NCBI GenBank assembly: GCA_041685145.1
Contig: JAWLGJ010000020.1
Span: forward strand, 1 to 54,256
Origin: JAWLGJ01 sp041685145
Lineage (GTDB): Bacteria; Pseudomonadota; Alphaproteobacteria; Rhodospirillales; Magnetospirillaceae
Reading direction: 5' to 3'
DNA: 54,256 bases
The position numbers were made by a program, and so were the translations under genes. Position 1 is the stretch's first letter, and every line of letters begins with the position of its first letter. The notes under the pieces are model-generated. The model had not been told where the DNA came from. It searched no databases and saw only the letters and a program-made list of their open reading frames with translations. Shown here in pieces: positions 45,941 through 54,193 of this stretch.

Positions 45941-47863
45941 ATGAGCGAGTACACGTTCGGCAATCCCGAAATCATCGAGATCGACACCGACATCCTGCTT
46001 GTCGGTGGCGGCATGGCGGCCTGCGGCGCGGCCTACGAGGCCAAGCGCTGGGCCGGCGACGACGTCAAGATCACCCTGGTCGACAAGGCGGCGATGGACC
46101 GTTCCGGCGCCGTCGCCCAAGGCCTGTCGGCGATCAACACCTATCTCGGCGAGCAGAAGCCCGAGGACTACTGCCGCATGGTGTCGGCCGACCTGATGGG
46201 CATCACCCGCGACGACCTGGTGTTCGACGTCGGCCGTCACGTCGACGATTCGGTGCACCTGTTCGAGGAGTGGGGCCTGCCGATCTGGAAGGACAAGGGC
46301 TCCGAGGGCACGCCGCTCAAGGACGGCGGCAAGCCGGTCCGCTCCGGTCGCTGGCAGATCATGATCAACGGCGAGGGCTACAAGACCATCGTCGCCGAGG
46401 CCGCCAAGAAGGCGCTGGGGATGGACAACATCCACGAGCGCGTTTTCATCGTGAAGTACCTGCTGGACGCCAACGAGCCCAACCGCATCGCCGGCGCCGT
46501 CGGCTTCAGCGTCCGCGAGCACAAGCTGTATGTGTTCCGCGCCAACGCCATCCTCAATGTCTGCGGCGGCGCCGTGAACATCTTCCGCCCGCGCTCGACC
46601 GGCGAGGGCATGGGCCGGACCTGGTACCCGGTGTGGAACTCGGGCTCGACCTACGCGATGGCGGCCGAGGTCGGCGCCGAGCTGACCATGATGGAAAACC
46701 GCTTCGTGCCGGCGCGCTTCAAGGACGGCTACGGCCCGGTCGGCGCCTGGTTCCTGCTGTTCAAGTCGCAGGCCACCAACGGCTATGGCGAGAACTACAT
46801 CGTCAAGAACGCCGACATGCTGGCCGAGTTCGCGCCCTACGACAAGGCGGCGGTGGTGCCGACCTGCCTGCGCAACCACGCCATGATGAAGGAGATGAAG
46901 GAAGGCCGCGGCCCGATCTTCATGCACACCCACACGGCGATGGCCAAGCTGGCCGAGACCATGACGCCCAAGGAGATCAAGCACCTTGAGGCCGAGGCCT
47001 GGGAAGACTTCCTCGACATGTGCATCGGCCAGGCGGGCGTCTGGGCCGGCATGAACATCCGCCCCGAGCAGAGCCCCTCCGAGCTGATGCCGACCGAGCC
47101 CTACCTGCTGGGTTCGCACTCGGGCTGCTCCGGCATCTGGGTCTCGGGCCCCGAGGATCTGAACAGCCCCGATGAGTGGAAGTGGGGCTACAACCGCATG
47201 ACCACGGTCAAGGGCCTGTTCACCGCCGGCGACGGCGTCGGCGCCTCCGGCCACAAGTTCTCCTCGGGCAGCCATGCCGAGGGCCGCATCGCCGGCAAGA
47301 CGATGGTGCGCTTCGTCAAGGAGAACAAGGACTACAAGCCCGAGCTCAAGGCGGACATCAAGGCGATCACCGAAGAGATCTACAAGCCGGTCCGCAACTA
47401 CATCGAGCACAAGGACAAGACGACCAGCGAAGACGTCAACCCGCACTACATCCTGCCGCGCTTCCTGCAGATGCGCCTGCAGAAGCTGATGGACGAGTAT
47501 GTGGCGGGCGTGTCCACCTACTACACGACCAACAAGGTCATGCTTGAGGAAGGCCTCAAGATGCTGACCATGCTCAAGGAAGACAGCCAGAACATGCGGG
47601 CGAAGGACCTCCACGAGCTGATGCGGGCCTGGGAGAACTACCACCGCATCATCGCCGCCGAGGCCCACCTGCGGCACATCATGTTCCGCGAGGAAACCCG
47701 CTATCCGGGCTTCTACTACCGCGCCGACTTCCCCGGCCTCAACGAGGGCGAGTGGAAGGCGTTCGTCAACAGCCGCATCGACCCCGAGACCGGCGAATGG
47801 CACATGCGCAAGGTGCCGCACGTCGACCTGGTCGAGAAGCACTACACCGGCCAGGGCCACTAA
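45941..47863 (+). CDS. aprA: Adenylylsulfate (APS) reductase alpha subunit
   Basis: The 640-residue flavoprotein catalyses interconversion of APS with sulfite and AMP. The FAD motif ILLVGGGMAACGAAYEAKR has its glycines at 22-24; VDKAAMDRSGAVAQGLSAIN and GLSAINTYLG follow. GEGYKTIVAEAAKKALG, GEGMGRTWYPVWNSGSTYAM and GLFTAGDGVGASGHKFSSGS are typical, as is the C-terminal WHMRKVPHVDLVEKHY tail. ATG 45941 follows GAGGGAAGGA. No aprM or qmoABC electron-transfer genes are next to it; a strong terminator follows. Confidence 0.97.
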   Translation: MSEYTFGNPEIIEIDTDILLVGGGMAACGAAYEAKRWAGDDVKITLVDKAAMDRSGAVAQGLSAINTYLGEQKPEDYCRMVSADLMGITRDDLVFDVGRHVDDSVHLFEEWGLPIWKDKGSEGTPLKDGGKPVRSGRWQIMINGEGYKTIVAEAAKKALGMDNIHERVFIVKYLLDANEPNRIAGAVGFSVREHKLYVFRANAILNVCGGAVNIFRPRSTGEGMGRTWYPVWNSGSTYAMAAEVGAELTMMENRFVPARFKDGYGPVGAWFLLFKSQATNGYGENYIVKNADMLAEFAPYDKAAVVPTCLRNHAMMKEMKEGRGPIFMHTHTAMAKLAETMTPKEIKHLEAEAWEDFLDMCIGQAGVWAGMNIRPEQSPSELMPTEPYLLGSHSGCSGIWVSGPEDLNSPDEWKWGYNRMTTVKGLFTAGDGVGASGHKFSSGSHAEGRIAGKTMVRFVKENKDYKPELKADIKAITEEIYKPVRNYIEHKDKTTSEDVNPHYILPRFLQMRLQKLMDEYVAGVSTYYTTNKVMLEEGLKMLTMLKEDSQNMRAKDLHELMRAWENYHRIIAAEAHLRHIMFREETRYPGFYYRADFPGLNEGEWKAFVNSRIDPETGEWHMRKVPHVDLVEKHYTGQGH

Positions 47864-47887
47864 GGCCCCCGGCACGGACCGCCTTTG

Positions 47888-47920
47888 GGGGGCGCGGGGT
47901 CATACCCGCGCCCCCTTTCG
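47888..47920 (+). terminator. Intrinsic terminator after aprA
   Basis: GGGGGCGCGGG (47888-47898) and CCCGCGCCCCC (47905-47915) pair perfectly over 11 bases with a 6-base loop, followed by TTTCGTGTG, 25 bases after the aprA stop. It closes the aprBA transcript. Confidence 0.8.
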
Positions 47921-48029
47921 TGTGTCCGCCCTCCCCGTCCGTCCCCGCCGGTGCGCCCTCCGGCGGGGATGGCGCCGGCCGCCGGCGTCCCGACATTGAC
48001 TCCGCACGGCTTCCAGGGAGGCGCCAGGG

Positions 48030-48548
48030 ATGCGCAGTTCACTCATCGCGGGAATCGCGGTGGCGCTGGCGGCGGGAGCCGCCGCCGCCCAGTCCGTCGA
48101 CGCCGACATCGTCAACCGTGACGGCGAGGTGATCGGCACCATTGCCGCTCAGGAGGGGCCGCACGGCGTGCTCCTCGACGTCGAGGCGGAGGGACTGCCG
48201 CCCGGCGCCCATGCCATCCACATTCACGCGGTCGGCACCTGCGATGACGCCGCGGAGGGCTTTCAGGCCTCGGGCGGTCACGTCAATCCCGACGACCGGG
48301 CGCATGGCCTGCTCAACCCCGACGGTCCCGACGCCGGCGACCTGCCCAACGTCTTCGTCGCCGACGACGGCAGCCTGCGGGCGCAGCTTTTCACCGACCG
48401 GGCCAGCCTGGGGGGCGGCGGCGGCCGCCCGGCGCTGCTGGATGACGACGGCGCCGCCGTGGTCATGCACGAAGGCGCCGACGACCACACCAGCCAACCC
48501 ATCGGCGGCGCCGGCGCGCGCATCGCCTGCGCCGCCTTGAGCGGCTGA
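48030..48548 (+). CDS. sodC: Cu-Zn superoxide dismutase
   Basis: The 172-residue protein has a signal peptide (residues 1-20, ending AAAAQ), so it protects the periplasm by converting superoxide to H2O2 and O2. PGAHAIHIHAVGTC gives the first two copper ligands and a disulfide cysteine, GGHVNPDDRAHG adds bridging and zinc histidines, DLPNVFVADDG follows, and VVMHEGADDHTSQPIGGAGA gives the last copper histidine. Cys near the end (RIACAAL) pairs with the first. ATG 48030 follows CAGGGAGG. Convergent with the L,D-transpeptidase gene. Confidence 0.95.
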   Translation: MRSSLIAGIAVALAAGAAAAQSVDADIVNRDGEVIGTIAAQEGPHGVLLDVEAEGLPPGAHAIHIHAVGTCDDAAEGFQASGGHVNPDDRAHGLLNPDGPDAGDLPNVFVADDGSLRAQLFTDRASLGGGGGRPALLDDDGAAVVMHEGADDHTSQPIGGAGARIACAALSG

Positions 48549-48564
48549 TCGAGCGCCGGTCCCT

Positions 48565-49092
48565 TCAGGGCCGGATCTCGATGGGCGTGCCGTCGGGGAC
48601 CGCGTGCCAGATCTCGTCCATCTCGGTATCGGTAACGGCGATGCAGCCGGCGGTCCAGTCCGACAGCCGGTGCAGCCCCCCCAACCAGCCGAGGCCGTTG
48701 GGCAGGCCGTGGATCATGATGTCGCCGCCCGGCGGAACATCGGCGGCGGCGGCGCGGGCGCGGTCGCCGGCGCTGGGGTAGGAGATGCGCAGGGCGCGGT
48801 AATAGCGCGACTGGGCGTTGCGGCCGCTGATGCGGTAACGCCCCTCGGGGGTGCGTTCGTCGCCCTCGCGGACTTTCGGCCCCTGCGGCGCGCCCCCAAG
48901 CGCCACCGCATAGCTGCCGATCAACCGGCCGCCGGCGTACAGATGCAGGCGCCGCGCCGCCTTCTCCACCACCACCCGGTCGGCGGTCGCCGCCGGGAGA
49001 ACATGGGGCTCGGGCTGCAACTGGAACGCCACCGCCGACACCGGCAGCGCCAAGGCCGCCACGGCCGCCACCACGCGCAGAACCGTCCTCAT
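48565..49092 (-). CDS. L,D-transpeptidase (YkuD) family protein
   Basis: The start is ATG 49092 (MRTVLRVVAAVAALALPVS), which opens a signal peptide ending near AVAFQ; the longer frame upstream has no support. The 175-residue protein is a YkuD domain: DRVVVEKAARRLHLYAGG, TPEGRYRISGRN, IMIHGLPNGLGWLGG and DWTAGCIAVTDTEM, which holds the catalytic cysteine. Such enzymes form 3-3 cross-links in peptidoglycan or attach lipoproteins to it. The tyrosine- and serine-rich SRYYRALRISYP loop is typical of the substrate channel. A weak hairpin lies between it and sodC. Confidence 0.92.
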   Translation of the reverse strand: MRTVLRVVAAVAALALPVSAVAFQLQPEPHVLPAATADRVVVEKAARRLHLYAGGRLIGSYAVALGGAPQGPKVREGDERTPEGRYRISGRNAQSRYYRALRISYPSAGDRARAAAADVPPGGDIMIHGLPNGLGWLGGLHRLSDWTAGCIAVTDTEMDEIWHAVPDGTPIEIRP

Positions 49093-49250
49093 CACCCCAA
49101 ACCGCTGCCGCCACCTCTGCCCGGCCACTATGCCACACCCCCGCGCCGACGGGGAGCGGCACGAATATCATTACAAGCGCATATGCCTTTGTGCTAGACA
49201 GGGGGCGGCCGCGTTGCCGGCCGGTCCGTTGCTGCTGGAGTCCGCTGCCG

Positions 49251-50198
49251 ATGAGCGATCAAAACCGATCCACCGAGGAACAGGAGTTGGAGGAGCTGGG
49301 CCACGAGGCGCGGCGGCCGTCGCTGGACACCGCCGATGTCGAGGTGAAGCTCTTCGACGCGGTGCGCGCGCAGTCGGAACACCCGGTCCAGCCCGTGCGC
49401 CTGACCTCGCAGGACACCTTTAATTTCCGCTGCCACAAGGGCATCTCATGTTGGAACCGCTGCTGCCACGGCGCCGACATCACGCTGACGCCCTATTGCA
49501 TTCTGCGCCTGTCGCGGCGCCTCGGCCTGGAGGCGGCGGACTTCCTGCGCCAGTATACGGTGCCCGACACCTTCCAGAAGACCGATCTGCCGGTGGCGAA
49601 GCTGAAGATGGCGGGCGAGGACGGCAAGGGCGCCTGCCCGTTCGTGACCGACGAGGGCTGCTCGGTCTATGACGACCGGCCCGCCACCTGCCGCTACTAC
49701 CCCCTCGGCGTCGTGTCGATGAAGATGAAGGACGCCGAGACCAAGGACAGCTTCAATTTCCTGGTCCGCGAACCGCACTGCCGTGGCCACGACGAGGCCC
49801 GCGAGGTATCGGTGGCGGCCTTCCGCGACGAACAGGGCGTCGAGCCCTATGAGCGCGCCAATCAGGGCTGGGTCGATATCCTGATGAAGATGGCGTCGTG
49901 GTCGTCGCTGGGCGGTTTCGGCGGCAAGGCGCCGACGCCGCAGACGCGCCAGATGTTCTTCCTGGCCACCACCGACGTCGAAGGCTTCCGCCGCTTCGTG
50001 CTGCAAAGCAGCTTCCTGGAGAAATACGAGGTCGACCCGGAAGCGGTGGAACAGATCAAGGCGGACGACGAGGCGCTGCTGCAACTCGCCTATGACTGGC
50101 TGAAGAACGTGTTGTTCAACGAGCCGACGATTTCGCTGAAGGAAGACGTTCTGAAGGGCGCCATCGCCAAGGCGCGCGAGGATTTGGGCGCCGCCTGA
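49251..50198 (+). CDS. YkgJ-family cysteine-cluster protein
   Basis: The start is ATG 49251 (MSDQNRSTEEQELEEL); the frame is open 20 codons further but without support. The 315-residue protein has the cluster FRCHKGISCWNRCCHGADI near residue 60 and DGKGACPFVTDEGCSVYDDR, PATCRYYPLG, near 125-150: the CxxxC...CC...C...C...C pattern of YkgJ proteins, which bind zinc or iron-sulfur. The reaction is not known. It has a good terminator 20 bases downstream, so it is probably a single-gene unit. Confidence 0.88.
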   Translation: MSDQNRSTEEQELEELGHEARRPSLDTADVEVKLFDAVRAQSEHPVQPVRLTSQDTFNFRCHKGISCWNRCCHGADITLTPYCILRLSRRLGLEAADFLRQYTVPDTFQKTDLPVAKLKMAGEDGKGACPFVTDEGCSVYDDRPATCRYYPLGVVSMKMKDAETKDSFNFLVREPHCRGHDEAREVSVAAFRDEQGVEPYERANQGWVDILMKMASWSSLGGFGGKAPTPQTRQMFFLATTDVEGFRRFVLQSSFLEKYEVDPEAVEQIKADDEALLQLAYDWLKNVLFNEPTISLKEDVLKGAIAKAREDLGAA

Positions 50199-50217
50199 TC
50201 GATCGCGCCGCCCTATT

Positions 50218-50258
50218 ACGGCCCGCCAATTGACCGGCGTCATGGCGGGCCGTTTTGC
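50218..50258 (+). terminator. Intrinsic terminator after the YkgJ-type gene
   Basis: ACGGCCCGCCA (50218-50228) and TGGCGGGCCGT (50243-50253) pair perfectly over 11 bases around a 14-base loop, followed by TTTGC. Confidence 0.8.
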
Positions 50259-50363
50259 TGTCTTCGATTCTTGATATGGTGTTTATGGCTGGACGGGTGC
50301 GCAAAGCCCGGTCATCGTAATGCTGGTGAACGTCCGGCAGGGAGGGGGCGGAACGCGGACGGA

Positions 50364-51485
50364 ATGACAGTACGGCAACGCAAGCTGGACGAGGCCGATG
50401 TCAAGCGGCTGTTGGCGGAGTCTTCGGGGGATGCCCGTGCCGCCATCGCCGGGCGTGTTGCCGAGGACTTCCACGCCGAGGCGCTTTCCGAATCCGAGCG
50501 CGAACTGGCCCTCGACATCTTCCGCGCCCTGCTGCGCGACGTCGAGGTGCGGGTGCGGGCGGTGCTGTCCCAGCAACTGAAGAAGACACCGCACCTTCCC
50601 CACGACATCGCCCTCGCCCTGGCCCAGGACGTCGAGGCGGTGGCCCTGCCGATGCTGCACTACTCCGAAGTCCTGACCGACGAGGATCTCGTGGCGCTGG
50701 TGCGCGGCCGCTCGCCGGCCAAGCAGCAGGCCATCGCCGGACGGCGCCGCGTGTCGCCCGATGTCTCTGACGCCGTCGTCGACTGTGGCGGCGAGGACGC
50801 GGTGGCGACGCTGTTGGGCAACGCCGGGGCCGAAATCTCGCCGGCCTCCCTTCACGCCGTCGTCGCCCGTTACGGCGACGACAAGCGCGTGCAGGAATGC
50901 CTGGCCCGCCGCCCCGACCTGCCGGTCACCGTCGCCGAACGTCTGGTGGCCAAGGTCTCGGAGCGCCTGCGCGACTGCCTGCTGGAGCGTCCCGGCATTG
51001 CCAAGCGGGTCGCCGCCAACGCCATCCTCCACGCCCGCGAGCGCGTGGTGCTGGGCCTGAGCGCCGGCGCCGACGAGGCCGACGTCGCCGCCCTGGTGGC
51101 GCAGCTTCACGACAACGACCGGCTGACGCCGGCGATCATCCTGCGCGCCCTGTGCCAGGGCGACATCGCCTTTTTCGAGGCGGCCCTCGGTCGCCTCGCC
51201 GGCCTGTCCCTGACCAACGCCCGCACATTGGTGCACGATTCGGGGCCGCTGGGACTGCCGGCCATCTATGCCCGCGCAAAGCTGCCGCCGGCGCTCTACC
51301 CGGCCGCCCGCGCGGCCATGCACGCCATCGGGGAACTGGAGCTGGACGGCACCCCCGGCGACCGCGAGCGCTTCGCCCGCCGGGTGATGGAGCGCATCCT
51401 CACCCAGTATGACGAACTGGGCATGGCGCTGGAGGCCGACGACCTGGAATACCTGCTCGACCGCCTCAACAGGATGGCCGGCTGA
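50364..51485 (+). CDS. DUF2336 domain protein
   Basis: The start is ATG 50364 (MTVRQRKLDEADVKRLLAES); the frame is open 31 codons upstream without support. The 373-residue alpha-helical protein is built of HEAT-like repeats (LLRDVEVRVRAVLSQQLKKT; DVEAVALPMLHYSEVLTDED; LARRPDLPVTVAERLVAKVS), which is the DUF2336 pattern restricted largely to alphaproteobacteria. Function is unknown; homologs sit near regulatory or chemotaxis genes. It is followed after 129 bases by ubiT. Confidence 0.88.
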   Translation: MTVRQRKLDEADVKRLLAESSGDARAAIAGRVAEDFHAEALSESERELALDIFRALLRDVEVRVRAVLSQQLKKTPHLPHDIALALAQDVEAVALPMLHYSEVLTDEDLVALVRGRSPAKQQAIAGRRRVSPDVSDAVVDCGGEDAVATLLGNAGAEISPASLHAVVARYGDDKRVQECLARRPDLPVTVAERLVAKVSERLRDCLLERPGIAKRVAANAILHARERVVLGLSAGADEADVAALVAQLHDNDRLTPAIILRALCQGDIAFFEAALGRLAGLSLTNARTLVHDSGPLGLPAIYARAKLPPALYPAARAAMHAIGELELDGTPGDRERFARRVMERILTQYDELGMALEADDLEYLLDRLNRMAG

Positions 51486-51614
51486 GGGCGTGTCTGCCGC
51501 CTTTGGGCGCCACGCCAAGGCGGACTTGACTTTTGCCGTTTCGACTGGCGATGCTGCGCCGCTACGCTCGCGCGAACCGCCTCGCGCCACGAAGAAGGAG
51601 AGAGGGAACCCCCG

Positions 51615-52238
51615 GTGGACGACCTGCAAACCCCGACCGATCCCGACCGCGTCTTCGAGACCGTCTTCGCCCGGCTGGCGCTGACCGCCTCGCGCCCCAT
51701 TCCGGGGCCGATGGTGCAGCCGGTCCTGGACCTGATGGTGGCGGTGCTGAGACGCCGCCACCCCGGCGCCTGGGAACGGCTGACCGAGCTTGACGAGGGC
51801 GACGTCCTCATCGACCCGGTCGACATGCCGCGGGCCTTTCGGATCGGCTTGGGGCCGGCGGGCGTGCGCCTGGAACTGTGCGATCGCGACGTCATGGCCG
51901 ACGCCGTGGTGCGCGGTGAGATGCGGTGTCTGCTCGACCTGATGGAGGGCCGCACGGATGGGGACGCCCTGTTCTTCAGCCGCGACCTGACCATCGAGGG
52001 GGACACGGAACTGGTAGTGGCCCTGCGCAACGCCCTGGACGGCGAGGACATCGATCTGCTTGCCGACCTCGGCGCCGCGCTGGGCCCGCTCGCCGGGCTC
52101 CTGAACCCCGCCCGCCAGGCCGCCCTGCAGCTTCACGAGGGCATGGCGGCCCTGCGTGGGGCCCTGCTCTCGCCCGCCAATCGCCGGCTGGATACGCTGG
52201 AGCGCCGCTTGAACAGGCTGGAGCGAAAGGGGTCCTGA
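51615..52238 (+). CDS. ubiT: Ubiquinone biosynthesis accessory factor UbiT (SCP2 domain)
   Basis: GTG 51615 lies in the sequence GAAGGAGAGAGGGAACCCCCG; 207 residues. The SCP2-like lipid-binding domain (PGAWERLTELDEGDVLIDPV; DLMEGRTDGDALFFSRDLTI; EGDTELVVALRNALDGEDI) matches UbiT, which in E. coli binds ubiquinone intermediates and is needed for anaerobic synthesis. The C-terminus is helical (LDTLERRLNRLERKGS). It is two bases upstream of ubiU, giving the unit ubiT-ubiU-ubiV. Confidence 0.92.
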   Translation: MDDLQTPTDPDRVFETVFARLALTASRPIPGPMVQPVLDLMVAVLRRRHPGAWERLTELDEGDVLIDPVDMPRAFRIGLGPAGVRLELCDRDVMADAVVRGEMRCLLDLMEGRTDGDALFFSRDLTIEGDTELVVALRNALDGEDIDLLADLGAALGPLAGLLNPARQAALQLHEGMAALRGALLSPANRRLDTLERRLNRLERKGS

Positions 52239-52240
52239 CC

Positions 52241-53227
52241 ATGTCGGCTATGGAATTGATCTGCCCGGCGGGCACGCCCGCCGCCCTGCGCGCGGCCGTC
52301 GACGCCGGCGCCGACGCCGTTTACGTCGGCTTCCGCGACGAGACCAACGCGCGCAACTTTCCGGGGCTGAACTTCTCGCGCGAGGAATTGGCCGAGGGCG
52401 TCGCCTATGCCCATGCGCGCGGGGGCAAGGTGTTCGTAGCCATCAACACCTATGCCGCCGCCGGCCGGCCGGAGCCGTGGTTCCGTGCCATCGACGACGC
52501 CGCCCGTGTGGGCGTCGATGCCGTCATCCTCGCCGACATCGCGGTGCTGGACTACGCCGCCCGCACCCATCCCGAGCTGCGCCTGCATCTGTCGGTGCAG
52601 GCGTCGGCCTCGAACGCCGAGGCCATTCGGCTGTATCAGGAGTCCTTCAACATCCGCCGCGTCGTGCTGCCGCGGGTGCTGACCATCGCCGACATCAAGA
52701 AGCTCAACCAGGAACTCGACATCGACACCGAGGTCTTCGTCTTCGGCGGCATGTGCCCGATGGCCGAGGGCCGCTGCTCGCTGTCGTCCTACGCCACCGG
52801 GCGCTCGCCCAACACCTATGGCGCCTGCTCGCCGGCCAGCCATGTGCGCTACGAGCAGCGGGACGACGAACTGGCCTCGCGCCTGGGCGCCTTCACCATC
52901 AACGTCTTCGGCGACGGCGAGGCCGCCGGCTATCCCACCTTGTGCAAGGGCCGGTTCATGGCCGGCAACGAGACCTCGTACTTGTTCGAGGAGCCGACCA
53001 GCCTCAACGCTCTCGACCTGCTGCCGGAACTCGTCGATGCCGGGGTAAAGGCCTTGAAGATCGAGGGCCGCCAGCGCGGCCGTGCCTACATCGCCGAGGT
53101 GGTGCGCAACGTCCGCGCGGCGCTGGACGCCTTCGAACGCGACGGCGCCGTGCCGCAATTGGCGATGGAGCGGGTGACCGAGGGCGGCAAGAACACCACC
53201 GGCGCCTATACGCGGGGCTGGCGATGA
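52241..53227 (+). CDS. ubiU: O2-independent ubiquinone hydroxylase subunit UbiU
   Basis: The 328-residue U32-peptidase-like protein binds a [4Fe-4S] cluster and, with UbiV, hydroxylates ubiquinone precursors without O2. The cysteines Cys172, Cys179, Cys196 and Cys235 (GMCPMAEGRCSLSSYATG; YGACSPAS; YPTLCKGRF) have the same spacing as the cluster ligands of E. coli UbiU. ICPAGTPAALRAAVDAGADA starts the barrel and RVVLPRVLTIADIKKL follows. ATG 52241 has AAAGGGG upstream. It overlaps ubiV by four bases (ATGA, 53224-53227). Confidence 0.95.
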   Translation: MSAMELICPAGTPAALRAAVDAGADAVYVGFRDETNARNFPGLNFSREELAEGVAYAHARGGKVFVAINTYAAAGRPEPWFRAIDDAARVGVDAVILADIAVLDYAARTHPELRLHLSVQASASNAEAIRLYQESFNIRRVVLPRVLTIADIKKLNQELDIDTEVFVFGGMCPMAEGRCSLSSYATGRSPNTYGACSPASHVRYEQRDDELASRLGAFTINVFGDGEAAGYPTLCKGRFMAGNETSYLFEEPTSLNALDLLPELVDAGVKALKIEGRQRGRAYIAEVVRNVRAALDAFERDGAVPQLAMERVTEGGKNTTGAYTRGWR

Positions 53228-54162
53228 GCGCCGCCGGCACCAAGGCGAACGGCCGCGCGCCCGCCGCCCGCCTCAGCCTCGGCCCCTGCCTGTTCAACTG
53301 GCACGCCGACACCTGGCGCGATTTCTATTACCGCATCGCCGACGAGGCGCCGGTGGACATCGTCCATGTCGGCGAGGTGGTGTGTTCAAAGCGCGCTCCG
53401 TTCTTCACCGAGCACATCCCGGCGGTGATCGAACGCCTGCAGGCCGCCGGCAAGGAGGTGGTGCTGTCCACCCCGCAGCTCGTCACCACCGACCGCGAGC
53501 GCCGTGGCGTGAGCGAACTGGTCGCCGACGCCGAGATGCTGCTGGAGGCCAATGACATGGGCGCTGTGGCGCTGCTGGCCGGGCGCCCGCATGTCATCGG
53601 GCCGCTGGTCAATGTCTACAGCGAAGGCGCGCTGGCGTGGATGGCCCGCCAGGGCGCGGTGCGGGTGGCGCTGCCATACGAATTGGCGCGCGAGGCCGTC
53701 GCCGCAATCGCGGGCGCCGGCCGCGCCAACGGCGTCGATGTCGAGGTGCAGGTGTTCGGCCGGATGCCGCTGGCGATCTCGGCGCGCTGCTACCACGCCC
53801 GCGCCCACGGGCTGCACAAGGACAATTGCCAGTTCGTCTGCAACCAGGACGCCGACGGCATGGCGGTGGGCACCCTGGACGGCGAACGCTTCCTGGCCGT
53901 CAACGGCCTGCAAACCATGTCGCACGCCTACAACCTGCTGCTGCCGGAACTGCCCGAGATGCAGGAGATGGGCGTCAACGTCTTCCGCCTGTCGCCGCAT
54001 TCCTGCGACATGGTGCGGGTGGCGGCGCTGTACCGCGACGTGCTGGAGGGGCGCGCCGAAGCCGCGGCGGCCCGCGACGAAATCGCCGGCATGGTCGGCG
54101 CCGACAACGTCGCCAACGGCTTCTACCAGGGGCGCGAGGGCGCGGCGGCGGTCGCCTCCTAG
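53224..54162 (+). CDS. ubiV: O2-independent ubiquinone hydroxylase subunit UbiV
   Basis: The 312-residue partner of UbiU has a polar N-terminal tail and the U32-like barrel (LGPCLFNWHADTWRDFYYRI; VDIVHVGEVVCSKRAPFF). Cluster cysteines Cys54 and Cys189, Cys202, Cys206 (RCYHARAHGLHKDNCQFVC) match the E. coli UbiV spacing of 13 and 4 residues. The heterodimer acts only without O2. Start ATG 53224 overlaps ubiU. A hairpin follows at the stop codon. The C-terminus (QGREGAAAVAS) is short. Confidence 0.95.
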   Translation: MSAAGTKANGRAPAARLSLGPCLFNWHADTWRDFYYRIADEAPVDIVHVGEVVCSKRAPFFTEHIPAVIERLQAAGKEVVLSTPQLVTTDRERRGVSELVADAEMLLEANDMGAVALLAGRPHVIGPLVNVYSEGALAWMARQGAVRVALPYELAREAVAAIAGAGRANGVDVEVQVFGRMPLAISARCYHARAHGLHKDNCQFVCNQDADGMAVGTLDGERFLAVNGLQTMSHAYNLLLPELPEMQEMGVNVFRLSPHSCDMVRVAALYRDVLEGRAEAAAARDEIAGMVGADNVANGFYQGREGAAAVAS

Positions 54163-54193
54163 GGCCGTTTCCACTCACATGGAACCGGCCCTA
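54160..54193. terminator. Hairpin containing the ubiV stop codon
   Basis: TAGGGCCGTTTCCA (54160-54173) and TGGAACCGGCCCTA (54180-54193) pair over 14 bases with one mismatch around CTCACA. The left arm starts with the ubiV stop TAG and the right arm ends with a stop for the frame on the minus strand, so it may end both convergent transcripts. Confidence 0.55.

Noticed and set aside
45272..47875. 867-codon open frame antisense to aprBA
   Set aside because: Low-complexity shadow frame; AprA and AprB are certain.
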